Shown here: positions 1 through 15,229 of the stretch, one piece after another
Position numbering within the stretch: position 1 is the stretch's first letter
Layout of the letters: each line of letters starts with the position of its first letter
From: Molossus alvarezi
Taxonomy: Eukaryota > Chordata > Mammalia > Chiroptera > Molossidae
Assembly: GCA_037176705.1 (NCBI GenBank)
Contig: CM073897.1
Coordinates: 43,935,988 to 43,999,987, forward strand
Direction of reading: 5' to 3'
Length of the DNA: 64,000 nt
Notes under the pieces: generated by a model
Database searches by the model: none
Told to the model about the DNA's origin: nothing
The model's input: the letters and a program-made list of their open reading frames with translations, nothing else
Made by a program: the position numbers and the translations under genes

Positions 1-2150
1 AATAAAAAATAAAATTAATCTCAGTAGATGCAGAAAAAGCATCTGACAAAATACAATATCCTTTTATAATACTAACTCTCAACAAATTGGGAATGAAAGA
101 AATACACCTAACACAACAAAGACCATATATGACAAACCCACAACCAACATTATAATACTTAAGAGTGAAGGGTTGAAAACTTTTCCTCTAACATCAGGAA
201 CAAGCCAAGGATTCTGAGTCCCAGTACTCCTATTCAACATAGTACTGGAAATCCCAGCTAGATCGATCAGGCAAGAAAAAGAAACAAAAGATATCCAAAT
301 AGAAAAGGAGAAAGTAAAACTGTCTTTGTTTGCAGATTATAGGATCTTACATACAGACGCCAACAAAAAAAAATGTTAAAACTAATCAACTAATTCAGTT
401 AAGTTGTAGGTTACAAAATCAACATGCAGAAAACAGTTGTGTTTCTATACAATAAGTATAAAACATCTGAAAAGGAATAAAAAAAACCAATCCATTCACA
501 ATATCATCAAAAACAATAAAATATGAATACATTTAATCTTTCACTGAGGTGAAAGATCTGCATATACTGAAAACTATAAAATTTTGATATCCCATGTTCA
601 TAACTGGAAAAATTAATATTGTTAAATTGTCCAAACTACCCAAAGCCAACTATAGATTCAATGAAGTACCTACCAAAATTCTAAATATATTTTTCATAGA
701 AATAGAAAAAAAAAATCCTAAAATTTATATGGAGCCACAAAAGACCTTGAAAAGCCAAAGAAATCCTGAGAAAGAATAACAAAGCTAGAGTCTTCTCAAG
801 TTCCTGATTTCAAACTATTCTACAAAGCCATAGTAATCAAAACAGTATGGTACTGGCAAAAACAAACAAACAAAAAAATAGATGCATACACCACTGGAAC
901 AAAATCGAGAGCCCAGAAATAAACCATCACATCTATGGTCAATTAATGTTTGACAAGGGAGCCAAAACACTCAATGCGGAAAGGATAGTCTCTTTAATAA
1001 ATGGTATTGGAAAAATAGAATAACCACATGCAGAAAAATTAAACTGGACCTCTATCTTACAATACTCATAAACATAAACTCAAAATGGTTTAACTTAAGC
1101 ATAAGACCTGAAACTGTAAAACTCCTAGAAGAAAATATAGGGGAAAAAAGCTCCTTAACATTGGTCTTGGCAATAGTTTTTGGATATACCAAAAACACAA
1201 ACAACAAAAGCAAGTAAATAAGTGGGACTATATCACATTAAAAATCTTTTGCATAGTAAAAGAAACAACTGACAAAATGAAAAGCAACCTAAAGAATGAG
1301 AGAAAAATATTTGAAAATTATATACCTGATAAGGTGTTATAACCAACTTAATAGAAAGAAAAAAAAAAGCAATCCAATCAAAAGAGGGCAGAGCATCTGA
1401 ATAGCTATTTTTCCAAAGACAACATATAGTTGGCCAAAAGGTATGTGAAAAGATGCTCAATATCACTAATCATCAGGGAAATTCAAATAAAAGTGGCTAT
1501 CATAAAGAAGGTTAAGAGACATCAAATGTTGGTAAGAATGTGAAGAAAAAAGGAATCTGCATTGTTGACAGGAATATAAAGGGGTACAGTCACTATGGAA
1601 AACGATACGAAGGCTCCTTAAAAAATTAAAAATGGAACTACAATCTGATCCAGCAATTCCACCTCTTGGTATATATCCAAAGAAAATAAAAACAGGATCT
1701 CAAAGATCTGCATTCCCATGTTCATTGCAGCACCCAAAAAGATAAAAAACACAATATGTGGCATCCAATCAAAGATCGTCAAGCATGCAAAAAGAAAGAA
1801 GTACAACTCATAATGAGAAAAATAATCAAATGAAACAAATCCAGAACTGACATAGATTTCAGAATTAGCAGATGGATTAAAACAGTTCATATAAAAGTCT
1901 AGAAAATACAAACTAACCTATAGCGGCAGAAAACGAGTAGGGCTCAGACAGAAGAGACAGTGGGATAGAGAAAGGAGAGTTATAAGGGGACATGAGCAAA
2001 CCTGGAGGTGATAGATATATTCACTATCTTGATAGTGGTAATGGCTTCACATGTGTATACTTATATAAAAATTCAATTTCTACACTTTAAATACGTGCAT
2101 TCTATTGTATGTCAATTATACCTCAATATAGCTGACTTTTTTTTTTTAAG
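1..2150 (+). mobile_element. Old L1, 3' part of ORF2 plus 3' UTR
   Basis: Decayed L1 ORF2 enters from the left edge at the reverse transcriptase region (a frame reading like ISVDAEKASDKIQ, then LSLFADYRI near 325-350, where FADD would be). It continues through the C-terminal region (LYDQLMFDKG-like, about 930-1000) into an L1 3' UTR ending in an A/T tail near 2150. Many stops and frameshifts are present. It is clearly older than the L1 at 40.3 kb. Confidence 0.85.
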
Positions 2151-2389
2151 GTTTTGCCTCTGGGGAGTAGAATTAAAGGGTAGAAAGAAAAGAGGGAAAG
2201 CATTGCTTCTGATTTTGTTACAAGTCTTAACACAAGCTGGATTTTTATCTACTTTTTAATGTATTATTTTAATAAAATAAAAAGCTAAAGAAACTTTTAG
2301 GAAAGGGAATAAAATAGTTGGGAATAGTTTCATAGATGTCATAAGATTTGAGCTAGACCCTGAAAAGGGAGAACGGAACTAAAATCTAC

Positions 2390-2585
2390 TGACAGCCTAA
2401 TAAGTACCAAGTACTAGACCTCACATTATACATGTGCTAACTTATTTGCTCTTCAGAACAACCTTGAGAAATATTATTACCCCATTATACAAACAATAAA
2501 ATCAGGCTAAAAGATTATATAATTTATCCAAGTTCTCACAATAAGCAAATGGCAGAGCCAAGATTTTATTACAGGTCTATCTGTC
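2390..2585 (-). mobile_element. MIR SINE
   Basis: The reverse of the MIR consensus is visible: 'ctaacttatttgctcttcagaacaacctt', then 'ccccattatacaaac', then 'gcaaatggcagagccaagat'. Heavily diverged, as expected of this ancient SINE. Confidence 0.65.
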
Positions 2586-2654
2586 CTTACAGGCAATGTT
2601 CCTCCCCTCAATGCACTAGCACAATGTTTGCACAAAAAAATGTCCTTATTAATA

Positions 2655-2874
2655 TATTTTTTAAATATGTTTTCATTGATTTTAGAGAGAGAAGAAGAGA
2701 GAGAGAAAAATGGATATGAGAGAGAAACATCAATTAGCCGCCTCCTGCGCGCCCTCTACTGGGGATCAAACCTGAGACCCAGGCACGTGCCCTGACCAGG
2801 AATCAACCCAGTGACTTTTTGGTGCATGGGACGACACTCAACCAACTCAGCCCCACCTGCCACAACCTTATTAA
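2655..2874 (-). mobile_element. Ves SINE type B
   Basis: Reverse-oriented Ves: A-tail side 'ttttcattgattttagagag', then 'ccctgaccaggaatcaa' (B-box region) and the tRNA-like head. Flanked by copies of 'ccttattaatat' as target-site duplication. Confidence 0.85.
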
Positions 2875-2904
2875 TATTTTAAAAAGTATATCAAAGTGTA
2901 TTCC

Positions 2905-3000
2905 AAATTGTACAAATAGCAAAGTAATTTGCCTGGGTGGAGTGTGAAACTCCAAATGTGTAAATAGCAAAGTAGCTTGTCTAGGTGGAATGTTAAAATA
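2905..3000. repeat. Two-unit tandem duplication of about 48 bp
   Basis: Two adjacent diverged copies share 'aaatagcaaagta' (2917 and 2963 regions) followed by 'cctgggtggagtgt' and 'tctaggtggaatgt'. This is a local tandem duplication and I recognise no family. Confidence 0.6.
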
Positions 3001-3419
3001 TAAGGTGTAGAGCCAGACAGATTAAAAGTTATATATCCAAACAACAGTTTTCAATATCCTTAAATAAATAAACCTGTAGAAGATGTTGAATATTGTATCA
3101 CTTCAGGACAGCCCTACGATTCAAACTAATGAAAATCTTCACTGATGAATGAGATAAAAGAATTGAAACATGCCCAAAGGTGCACATAATATTAAATTCA
3201 GCTGAGATGTCAATACTATGGAAGTCAGAAATACATTTCAAATGACCTGGAGGCAGGGGATTTGGGTAGCTATTGGGCATTCAGGTCATATAAAGATGCT
3301 ACAACCACTGTCTTTCTCTATCAAGCTAAGTAAACATAGCATTAAAGACATTTTTGACTCCTGAGTCAGATTGCAGCTTGAACCTGTAACTGCAGCTGTG
3401 CAGCTACAGATAAATTTAC

Positions 3420-3960
3420 AATAACATCAAAACATGTCACATACCCACATACAAACTAACAAAAAATGTGCAAAACTAATAAAACTCCTAGCAGGTTTTT
3501 TGGGGTACAAATTGATAAGCTGATTCTATACTTTATATGAAAATTATAAAGGCCAAGAAGAGCCATGACAACAACAAAACTGGAGTAGTTACACTATTAG
3601 ATATCAAGGCCTAGTCACAAGAATAGACAAATAGAAGTTAAGATTCCAAGAAGAAACTAACATTTTTAGTTACCTGATTTATGATAAACATGGACCTGCA
3701 GTGTCATATAAAGAGGACAGTATTTTCAATAAAGGGTATTGGACCAACTGGATAGTTACACAGGAAAAAAATGAATCTGGACATCATGCTTATACTGTTT
3801 ATACAAAAATAAATTCCAGATGTACTACAGATCTAAAAGTAAAAGGTAAAACAATGTAACTGTTAGATGAAAACACGATCTTGGAATGGCAATGAGTTTT
3901 TAAATAGGCCGTGAAAAGGATTAACCACAAAGGCAAAGAGACTATAAAATCAAGAAGCTA
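3420..3960 (+). mobile_element. Old L1 ORF2 fragment
   Basis: Decayed L1 ORF2 C-terminal reading with recognisable order: 'aactcctagcagg...', an 'FNKGYWTNWIV'-like segment near 3730-3760, then a 'LLDENT'-like segment near 3860. Many stops. The unassigned DNA just before it (2880-3420) holds only the tandem duplication noted above. Confidence 0.7.
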
Positions 3961-3974
3961 AGACTACAGAGTCA

Positions 3975-4172
3975 GCCTGGCTGGTGTGGCTCAGTGGTTG
4001 AGCACTGACCCCTGCACCAAGAGGTTGCCAGTTTGATTCCCAGTCAGGGCACATGCCCAGGTTGTGGGCCAAATCCCCAGTGGGGGGGCATGTTCTCTCT
4101 CATCGATGTTTCTATCTCTCTCTCTCCCTCTCCCTTCTTCTCTCTAAAATTAATAAAGAAAAGAAAAAAAAA
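3975..4172 (+). mobile_element. Ves SINE type B
   Basis: Head 'ggctggtgtggctcagtgg', TC-rich body and 'aaaattaataaagaaaag' tail. Perfect target-site duplication 'agactacagagtca' at 3961-3974 and 4173-4186, which fixes both ends. Confidence 0.95.
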
Positions 4173-4244
4173 AGACTACAGAGTCAAACTAAGTCTATAA
4201 AGTCAAGAAGGAAAAAATAAAATGTTTTTTTAAAAGTTGATTTA

Positions 4245-4509
4245 GCCCTGGCCGGTTTGGCTCAGCGGTTAGAGCGTCAGCCCGCAGACCAAAGGGTTGC
4301 AGGTTAGATTCCAGTCAAGGGCACATACCTCAGTTGTGGTTTGGTCCCTGGCCCTGGTCAGGGTCCAGTGGGAAGTGACCAATTGATGTGTCTCTCTCAC
4401 ATCAATGTCTCTCTCTGTCTCTGTCTCTCTCTCCCTCCTTCCCTCTCTTCCTCCCTCTCACTCTATCTGAAGATAAATGGAAAAATATCCTTGGCTGAGG
4501 ATTAAAAGA
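4245..4509 (+). mobile_element. Ves SINE type A
   Basis: Starts 'gccctggccggtttggctcagcgg' in form (key box 'ggctcagcgg'), with a (TC)-rich body and a 'gaggattaaaag' tail. Flanked by 'aaagttgattta' and 'aaaattgattta'. Confidence 0.92.
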
Positions 4510-5398
4510 AAAAAATTGATTTAAAGAATAATAGATATAAAATTGCTTTGTAAATAGGGGATATATAACTGTCAGCTAATTTAATTTTACTGAACATGCA
4601 TAGAAAATGATCACAGACTGAAAATTTTTGGTTAAAGTATTAGTCGGAATCCAATTAGGAGAGATAAACGACAATAATTTGAACAGAAAAAGATTACTAT
4701 AAAGAGTCATTAACTATAAAAGGGAATTGGAGTAACGAGGGATTAGCTAGCAAGAAGTAAAGAAAGCACTACAGAATATAGGAATAGCAGTCACTACCTC
4801 TAAGATGGAGATAGAACACTAAAAGAGGTCCCAGCTAGAACTGAGATCCAGATCTTGTTCAATAGTGCATGACCATGGCTCACCAAACAGCAGAGAAGTT
4901 GCTGTGGTGTAGACACGATTTACTGAAAATCCACTCTTTGGATTTTTATCCTTAATCTACTTTTCCCTGGGAGTCAGGGAAAGCTGATCACATGGAGGGA
5001 GAGGGATACTGCCCACTAGGTGCTGATGATTGCAGTACTCTGCAAGAGGTGGTACTGGAGAAGCTGACCAAGCTTCAGGATCTGGGCACTGGCAGAAGCC
5101 TCAAGCATTGTATGAGACAGATGCAGGAAAAGCCACTTGCACACTGCAAGACCCAGGCACGGGTGAAGCCACCAAACTGCACATCAGCACACCAGAACCA
5201 GGAAGAAAAATCCCTTCCTCTTGTGTTCTCCACTGACAACATTTAATATCCTGCCAATTGTGGCTGGGCAAAACAAAAATGGGTGTTTTAAAATGGTGAA
5301 ATAATGGATGTTTTCCTCTTCCTTTTTCCATGTTTCCTATATATAATGTGGTTATATTGTTTTTATGATTTAAAATTAAAATATTAATAATATAAATG
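4510..5398. other. Unassigned sequence
   Basis: I recognise no gene or repeat here with confidence. The stretch 4640-5250 is less AT-rich than its surroundings and could be an ancient LTR or single-copy intron. Short open frames of 68-84 codons at 4992-5246 lack any family resemblance. Confidence 0.5.
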
Positions 5399-5612
5399 GC
5401 CATGGCAGGATGACTCAGTAGTCAGAACATCACCCCAAACTCCAAAAGATTGCGGGTTTGATCCCCTGTCAGGGCACAAACCTAGGTTGTGGATTTGATC
5501 GCAGTTGGTGTGTAAGGGAGGTAATTGATCAATGTTTCTCACATCAATGTTTCTCTCTCTCTGTGTCCCTTTATCTCTCTAAACATATCCTTGAGTGAGG
5601 ATTAAAAAGAAA
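5399..5612 (+). mobile_element. Ves SINE type A, diverged
   Basis: Diverged head 'ggcaggatgactcagtagtc', B-box-like 'gggtttgatcccc', TC tract and tail 'gagtgaggattaaaaag'. Flanked by 'taataatataaatg' on both sides (ending 5397; starting about 5614). Confidence 0.85.
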
Positions 5613-6127
5613 TAATAATAATATAAATGAGTGATAGAAAATAAAGGCTAAATTACTTGTACTAAGAGTTTGAGTTTGGGGTGCTCCCAGAAAATACAAT
5701 TAAAACAGTTTTTGGTTTTTTTTCCTGGGAATAAAAACTAGAGGTTCATTCATATATCATACAATAGTGTACTAAAACATTAAAGTTAAAAAATCTTTCT
5801 TTTTCAAGAGAGAAATCCTACTTGTATATTCACTTAAGGGATTTTCAAAAATCGGAAAACTTTTTATACACTAAACACAATCTCTTTGTATTCTTCCTCC
5901 AAATACAAATTATGGGTAAGAAAGTTGGCAACATTTCAGTAACTTCAAAATTTCTTAATGGGTAAAGTCATCTCTTGCAAGCAAAAAGAAAACTCAAATG
6001 TCAAAAGTAAAGGAGACCTGGAAGTGAACAGAGTTGGAGAGACACACTAAGGATTGATCTCACCTAAGAAAGAAGCCTAGGAGAGGAAAGAAAGAGCAAA
6101 AATCTACTCTTTACAGGAAAAAAACAA
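5613..6127. other. Unassigned AT-rich sequence
   Basis: No gene or recognisable repeat seen. Ordinary AT-rich intronic DNA. Confidence 0.5.
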
Positions 6128-6335
6128 CACCTGGCTGGTGTGGCTCAGTAGATTGAGAGTCCTCCCATGGACCGAGAGGTCCCAGTTTGATTTCCGGTTA
6201 GGGTACATGCGCAGGTTGCAGGCTCAATACCCAGTAAGGCGTGTGCAGGAGGCAGACAACTTATCGATGTATTTCTCATGTTGATGTTTCTATTTCTCTC
6301 TCTCTTCCTCTCTAAAAAATCAATATGAACTTTTT
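6128..6335 (+). mobile_element. Ves SINE type B
   Basis: Head 'ggctggtgtggctcagtaga', 'ccagtttgatttcc' B-box region, TC-rich tract and 'aaaaaatcaatatgaac' tail. Confidence 0.88.
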
Positions 6336-6349
6336 AAAAAGTTACTCTT

Positions 6350-6768
6350 AGGATCTGGAAACAGCCCAAGTGTCCATCAGTAGACGAATGGATAAAAAAG
6401 CTGTGGTACATATACACAATGGAGTACTATGCAGCTGTAAGAAAGAAAGATCTCTTATCCTTTGAGACGACATGGAGGGACCTGGAAAGTATTATTCTAA
6501 GTGAAACAAGCCAAGCAGAAAAACGCAAATACCACATGATCTCACTTATATATGGAATATAATGAATATAACAGTCTGAGGAATAGGGTAAACCCAGAAA
6601 CATGGAAGTAGGGTACAGACTGACAGAAGAGGGGGTGGTGGGGGGGTGGGAAGAGTGAAACCACAGAATTGATATGCATGTATGCATAACCAATGGACAT
6701 GGGCAACAAAGCCAGGGACAGGGCGGGGGGATGGGGAGGAGGTTGTAAAAAAAAACAAACCAAAAACA
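6350..6768 (+). mobile_element. Young L1, 5'-truncated 3' end
   Basis: Matches the 3' end of the full-length L1 at 40.3 kb: ORF2 C-terminus (KQPKCPS, then YYAAVRKKDLLSFETTW), stop near 6560, G-rich 3' UTR tract near 6629-6655 and an A-rich tail. Target-site duplication 'aaaaagttactctt' at 6336-6349 and 6769-6782. A 5'-truncated L1 of about 420 bp. Confidence 0.93.
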
Positions 6769-6782
6769 AAAAAGTTACTCTT

Positions 6783-7428
6783 TACTGTGGGGGTGGCCAT
6801 CAAATTCTCTCAGGAGTGGAAATGCCTTAAGTCCCCCTGCTCAGAGAACCTTGTCCAGGGACACAATATTGGAGAACTACAGGAACCTTCTCTCCCCGGG
6901 TAAGAGTAACTTCCCTCCAGAAATCGAAATGATATTCTTCAGTTAACACTTGAAGGCTGCTTTGAATCTCATCTTTCAAACTGGGTTCTGTAACAACTTC
7001 ACGTGGTTGACCCATATCCCAGTGCTCTCCTGTTCTCTGGCTACGGTCACCGGCTTATGTTGCTAACAACCTCTCTACCCATCAACCTCCTCCATGGCAG
7101 TGCCAAAAGTGGTTTCTACAACCACCTGCTACTAACACTGCCCTTCAGTAGAATCCATTCCCTGATGTGCCTCATTAAATTATTTTGCCTTTGAGGTGGC
7201 CTTTTTCTGATGATTGTTATAAAGTCAGAATTTATTAATTTTGGATAATTACATATTAATTTCCACTGATTCATAATTACATTATTTATCCACTATTCTA
7301 TACAGTAAGATCATCCCTCATCTCATATCTCTTTATGCTAGCAATTGTACTTAGAGATCCAGACACATGATTTCATGGTTTCAGATAATTAGAGGAGGCC
7401 AGAAAAAGCAACACTATTCTTTTTGTAT
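6783..7428. other. Unassigned sequence
   Basis: No repeat or gene recognised. Less AT-rich near 6850-7150, with no convincing open frame. Confidence 0.45.
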
Positions 7429-7440
7429 AATGAACAAGGA

Positions 7441-7581
7441 TATTTATTTATTTATTTTAAAAGGTGGTTTTATTTATTTATTCTTTTTTTTGTGTGTGGT
7501 ATGTGCCCCTAGCAGGAACTGAACCCGGGACTCCCTGGTTTGCAGGCAGACGCTCAACCACTGAGCCAATCTGGCCAGGGC
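7441..7581 (-). mobile_element. Ves SINE, tRNA-head-only copy
   Basis: On the minus strand this reads as the Ves head ('gccctggccagattggctcag' in form), the B-box region and 'gcacatacc', then runs straight into an A/T tail. The middle TC-rich body and the 'GTGAGGAT' tail are absent. Flanked by 'tgaacaagga' and 'tgaacaagga' (7430-7439; 7582-7591). The same truncation is seen at 53684-53792. Confidence 0.8.
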
Positions 7582-7591
7582 TGAACAAGGA

Positions 7592-9656
7592 CCTTTAGAT
7601 TCAAATAAGTTAACTTGCCCAAACTGATAAATTTTTATTTTTAAGATATATTGTGTAACTGATAATTCAGTTGGTATGTTATTTCTTTTTAGCTAATATA
7701 ATCGCATCTCCCCCAAAGTTTAGAACTTGACAAAGGCCTGCTGCTAACAAACTCCCTCCAACAAACTCTTTGTCCTCCCCAGCAGGGATTCATCATCTTG
7801 CACTCATAGTAACCCTTCATTGCTGTATTCTTGACAGCTGCATCGCATGTGCACGTGTATGGACAGAATGAATTCATTCATTCTCCTCTTGATGGCAATG
7901 TCCAGAATTATGCTTTTTATACCTCTTAACATTTTTATACATGTCACATGGAATATGTATGTAAAACTCTCTTGAGCATATGCCTACAAATAAAAATTCA
8001 AAGATATTAAATTTGATAAATTTCAGGGCAAATATTACAATAGAGTTAAACCTATATTTCTTCCACCGCATCACACTGACTCTTTTTCTAATCTTTTCCA
8101 TTCTCCCCCACCCACTCATGGTATATTTTGCTCAGAATGGATCACTATTGTACCACATTCTAAATCAGTTTATCTTTTTTCTAAGATAAGGACTTTTCCT
8201 GTCCTAGCACATTTATCTTTTTATAAATGTGGAAGCACAGGCTTTGTTATTCTGCCTTTCCTCAAATTATGTATCAATCAGGATGAAGCACACTTACTTA
8301 TTTTAGCATATTTATTTTTAGCTCCACCACATCCATGTTTTCTCAGAACACTCACCCCTTCCCTCACACTGTATAAAGACCTCTACTCTTCCAGAAGACA
8401 GTTTGCTGATGACAGCACCATGGTCTAGTCACTGTGTAAATCAACACACTCAAAAAGTGAAGATTCAGATACCATTATACAGGGAGAGGTAGCTCAGTAA
8501 CAATGTTAATAACACAGCACCACTCCTGTATTTTCTGGAAGCCTCTCTCTGTATGTGCTGGATTTTGCTGTGATCTTTGTACTCACTTCTTGAGTGGGCA
8601 GTGGTGTTTAGTGCTTAAGATCATGTGATCTGAGCCTGCAGGCCCAGGTTCAAATCCTGGCTCTCAAATTTACTGTTTGAACTAGTGTTATATACAAAAC
8701 CCCCTGGGCCTATTGTTTCTGAAAAATTGTCATAATTTTCCTCAAGAATATTTCAATATGTTAATTATGTTAAAGGGCTTAGAACAGTGTATGGCATATA
8801 GTACTGAAAAGTTACCTTTGTTTACTAAGATTTTTTTAAACTTATGTTTAATATGAGATTGAGCTTTGCCTGCATTATATTTTGTCTATATTCATTTTGT
8901 AATTTGTTCCACATCAATGTTGTCTCAGACCTCAGTTAATAAATGTTCAAATCACACACTGTAGTACATGTACTTTGTGACTACAGAATTGCACAATTAA
9001 AGGCTGCTCCACAGTTAGGAAATTTTGCTCTTTATGGCTATTACTTAACTGCAGGCATGAAATCATAATTCTGATTTCTGATTGTCTTCCCCAATTCTTA
9101 GTCTTTAATGTATTATGTGTTTATCTGAAGTGGATATTTCAAAAGTCAATGGTTCTCAACATATTTTCTAATTCTCATATTATGTACTCCTTCTGGAATA
9201 AAAGTCCTTCCATTTGTTCTGAAGGAAGAAGTCTTTCAAGTTCCACAGGTTATAATTGTTTCTAATTGTGTTTACTTATTTACCTTCTGGATTTTTTTTA
9301 TGGATTTCTAAAATGTTTGATTATTTTTACTGTGATTTACAGATAATGGTTTTTGAATATCTATTATATGTTATGACTCTCATGCATCAATGGTTAATGT
9401 TGCAAAATGCCTATTCTACATGAGTAGTTTTATTATAGGAATGCAGAATGATATTTTGTTATTCTTACAATGGTGTTTTGTCAAGTTCTTTTTTTCTCAG
9501 TGAGGTTTTTATTTTGTAATTGTGTGCTGACATTTATTTATCTATTAGGTAAGTTTGTAGAGATTATTTTCCATTGTAATAGTTAGCACTGTGCTTTAGT
9601 CTTCATGTGGTAGTAATAATTATATAGTAAGTATGCGTTAATAAAATACTGCTTTT

Positions 9657-9659
<3 letters not shown>
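7592..9659. other. Long stretch with few recognisable repeats
   Basis: Apart from one MIR (8590-8690) I recognise nothing here. AT-rich, with no open frame of note. Likely single-copy intron or very old repeats. Confidence 0.5.
8590..8690 (+). mobile_element. MIR SINE fragment
   Basis: Shows the MIR 5' part: 'agtggtgtttagtgcttaag', 'gagcctgcaggcccaggttc', 'aaatcctggctctcaaattt'. Confidence 0.65.

Positions 9660-9694
<35 letters not shown>
9660..9694. repeat. (AT)n microsatellite
   Basis: Seventeen or so uninterrupted AT units. Likely polymorphic in length. Confidence 0.97.
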
Positions 9695-9698
<4 letters not shown>

Positions 9699-10195
9699 GA
9701 AAGGGGGAAATGACGAAGTGCAAAGAGTAAATTTCAAACTCTGAAGATACAATGGAAAGATGTTTGCCTTGGCCTGTCAGTAGGTGGAGTTAGTGTGTTC
9801 AATAGTCTTAGTTCTCCCAAACTTGGCAGAATATACAAAGCCCCGGAGCAACCGGTAGACAGTTTAGAGTTCAGCTGTATTTACAATTGTATAACCACCA
9901 CCAAGAAGGAAGGATAAAAAATAGAAGCATAAAACCTGGTGAAGCTAAACAAAAAAGTGATCTATATAGGGTTTCATGAGGAGCCCTCCTGTGCACCGTG
10001 AGCAAATGAGCTAGATGAAAGTAGTAACTGGTTTGAGTCTTAAAGAAACTCAGCACTTTCCCCACAGCACTTTTTCAAATATTTTACTATATAGGCAAAT
10101 GTTCAAATGTTAAAAACCCCAGAACTTCAGAAGAAGACAGAGAGATCATCTAACTTAATCTCCTCAATTTATAGTAGACAACATTTTGTTCATAC
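9695..10195. other. Unassigned sequence
   Basis: No gene or repeat recognised. Short minus-strand open frame only. Confidence 0.4.
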
Positions 10196-10300
10196 CTACT
10201 ACCACTTTCTAGCTGTGTGAACTTGGGCAATTTTATGTTTAAACCTTAGTTTCCTGACCTGTAAAATGGGGAAAGAAAACAAATAATATTTAAATTATTT
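10196..10300 (+). mobile_element. MIR SINE core fragment
   Basis: Classic MIR core: 'ctagctgtgtgaacttggg' followed by 'cttagtttcctgacctgtaa' and 'aatgggg'. Confidence 0.85.
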
Positions 10301-10654
10301 AAATAATTAAATATGATGAAAACAATAAATATGACCAAATAATACACATAAAGATAATTTCTAATATGAGAAAGATCCACTGAACATTATATGGGAACTT
10401 CCATAATCTTGTTATGTTAAGAATTAAGTGCCGCCAGGGAAAAGTTTTTGTACGTGGACTAGCTCAAGAACAGCTGTCACAAGGAAGAAAGTATGCCTTC
10501 TAATCTAGACAATAACAAAGAAAGTTGTAGGGTACTGTGGTTCACCCAAAGTTTTTTAAAAACCATATAAATGTGTGTTATAGTACTAGGTACTCTACTC
10601 TTTAGTAGCTTTTAAGTAACACTGATATCAGAATAAAAACAGGAAACCAATATA

Positions 10655-11435
10655 GGTACAGTAAGTCAGTCCTCACTTGACATTGATAGGTTCTTGAAAA
10701 CTGACTTCAAGTGAAACAACATATAATGGAACCACTTTAACCATAGGCTAGTTGATATAAACAAGAATTAAGTTCCTATGGTATATTTCTGGTCACAAAA
10801 ACATCACCAAACTTCTAGGTAAAGATCCAAAACACTTCTAATATTAAAACTGAAATAGCCCTGGCCAGCTTTGCTCAGTGGTTAGAGCGTCGGCCTGAGG
10901 TCTGGAAAGACCCGGGTTCGGTTCCTGCTAAGGGCGCGTACCTCAGTTGCAGTTTGTCCCTGGCCCTGGTTGGTCGTGCGGGTGGCAGCCACTCGATGTG
11001 TCCCTTTCACGTTGATGTTTCTCTCTCTCCCTCCCATTCTATCTGAACAAAAAATGGAAAAATGTCCTCGGGTGAGGATAAAAATAAACAAACAAACTGA
11101 AAAAAATGTGACCTATACATAAATTTAAGAAAAATGAATAAAACCAAGTAAGATCATTCTTTTCCAGCTCTTTTATTCCAGTTCAGAGTTATAGGTGGCC
11201 AGAGCCTCTACTGGCAGGTCAGAGTACAAGGTGGGAACCAACCCTAGACAGAACATCTTTCCACCACAGGGCCACTCACACCCACACCCACTCAGACTGT
11301 GACAATGTAGACACACACTAGTTAACCTAATGTGCACATCTTTGGAATGTGAGAAGAGAAATATCCGGAAAAAACTCACACAGAAGTGAGGAGAATGTGC
11401 AAATTCCACACAGAGAGTGGCCCTGGCCTGGAATA
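10655..11435. mobile_element. Ancient repeat(s), probably a DNA transposon
   Basis: Contains 'gtcagtcctcacttgacatt' and 'ataggttcttgaaaactgac', typical of an old mammalian DNA-transposon remnant. After the nested Ves at 10858-11090 it continues into 'gaatgtgcaaattccacaca', a motif of another widespread ancient repeat. I cannot name the family with confidence, and the two halves may be separate elements. Confidence 0.5.
10858..11090 (+). mobile_element. Ves SINE type A, nested
   Basis: Head 'ggctttgctcag'-like, 'cccgggttcggttcctgct' B box, tail 'tcctcgggtgaggataaaaa'. It lies inside the ancient repeat at 10655-11435, with 'aaactgaaat' and 'aaactgaaaa' at its two ends. Confidence 0.92.
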
Positions 11436-11438
11436 AAT

Positions 11439-14310
<2,872 letters not shown>

Positions 14311-14530
14311 ATTTTTTTTTATCAACATTATTCCATGATCTGCTGTCTTACTTTAAAAGGTGATAAACACAAATTCAGTTCAATTTGACAAACATTTATT
14401 ATTTTCTGTGGGAAACGCACTGAAGTGAGAGACGGAAAGAAAGGTTAGTAAGTAAATAATCCTGATTCCTGTCCTAAGAAAGTGTATATATCATTTCATA
14501 GGAAAGACAGGAAAATAACTAGCAAGGGAG

Positions 14531-14779
14531 CCCTGGCCAGTTTGGTTCAGCAGTTAGAGTATCAGCCTGTGGTCCAGAGAGACCTGGGTTCGGTTCCCAC
14601 TAAGGGCATGTACCTTGGTTGCAGTTTGTACCAGGCCCTGGTTCGGTCGTGCGGGAGGCAGCCACTCGATGTGTCCCTTTCACGTCGATGTTTCTCTCTG
14701 TCTCTTCCTCTCCCTCCCTCCCACTCTATCTGAACAAAAAATGGAAAAATGTCCTCGGGTGAGGATAAAAAAAAAAAAA
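14531..14779 (+). mobile_element. Ves SINE type A
   Basis: Head 'gtttggttcagcagttagag' in form, tail 'cctcgggtgaggataaaa'. Target-site duplication 'aactagcaagggag' on both sides. Confidence 0.95.
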
Positions 14780-14898
14780 AACTAGCAAGGGAGAATGGCA
14801 GGACCAAACAGCATAAACAACATACTTAGAAGGCGGGAGGGAACTCAAGAGGGGCTTTAGTAAGGAAAGTAGCACCTGCTTTAAGATAAGAAGGTTTT

Positions 14899-15057
14899 GC
14901 TCTGGACGGTTTGGCTCAGCAGTTAGAGCGTCAGCCTGCGGTCCAGAGAGACCCAGGTTCGGTTCCTGCTAAGGGCACGTACCTCATTTGCAGTTTGTCT
15001 CCGGCCCTGGTTGGGTTGTGTGGGTGGCAACCACTCAATGTGTCTCTTTCACGTTGA

Positions 15058-15111
<54 letters not shown>

Positions 15112-15213
15112 CCTCCCTCCCTCCCACTCTATCTGGACAAAAAATGGAAAAATGTCCTTGGGTGAGCATAAAAAATAAATAAAATAAAATAAAATAAAAT
15201 ATTTAATTAAAAA
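14899..15213 (+). mobile_element. Ves SINE type A with expanded (TC)n
   Basis: Full type A with a (TC)n tract near 15062-15105 and a long A/T-rich tail. Target-site duplication 'aagataagaaggtttt' at 14883-14898 and 15214-15229. Confidence 0.95.
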
Positions 15214-15229
15214 AAGATAAGAAGGTTTT

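Noticed and set aside
4992..5246. 84-codon open frame as a small gene
   Set aside because: No homology, no splice or promoter context, and overlapping frames are equally open.
9660..9694. AT repeat and Ves arrays as a CRISPR-like array
   Set aside because: No spaced short palindromic repeats and no cas genes; the genome is mammalian.
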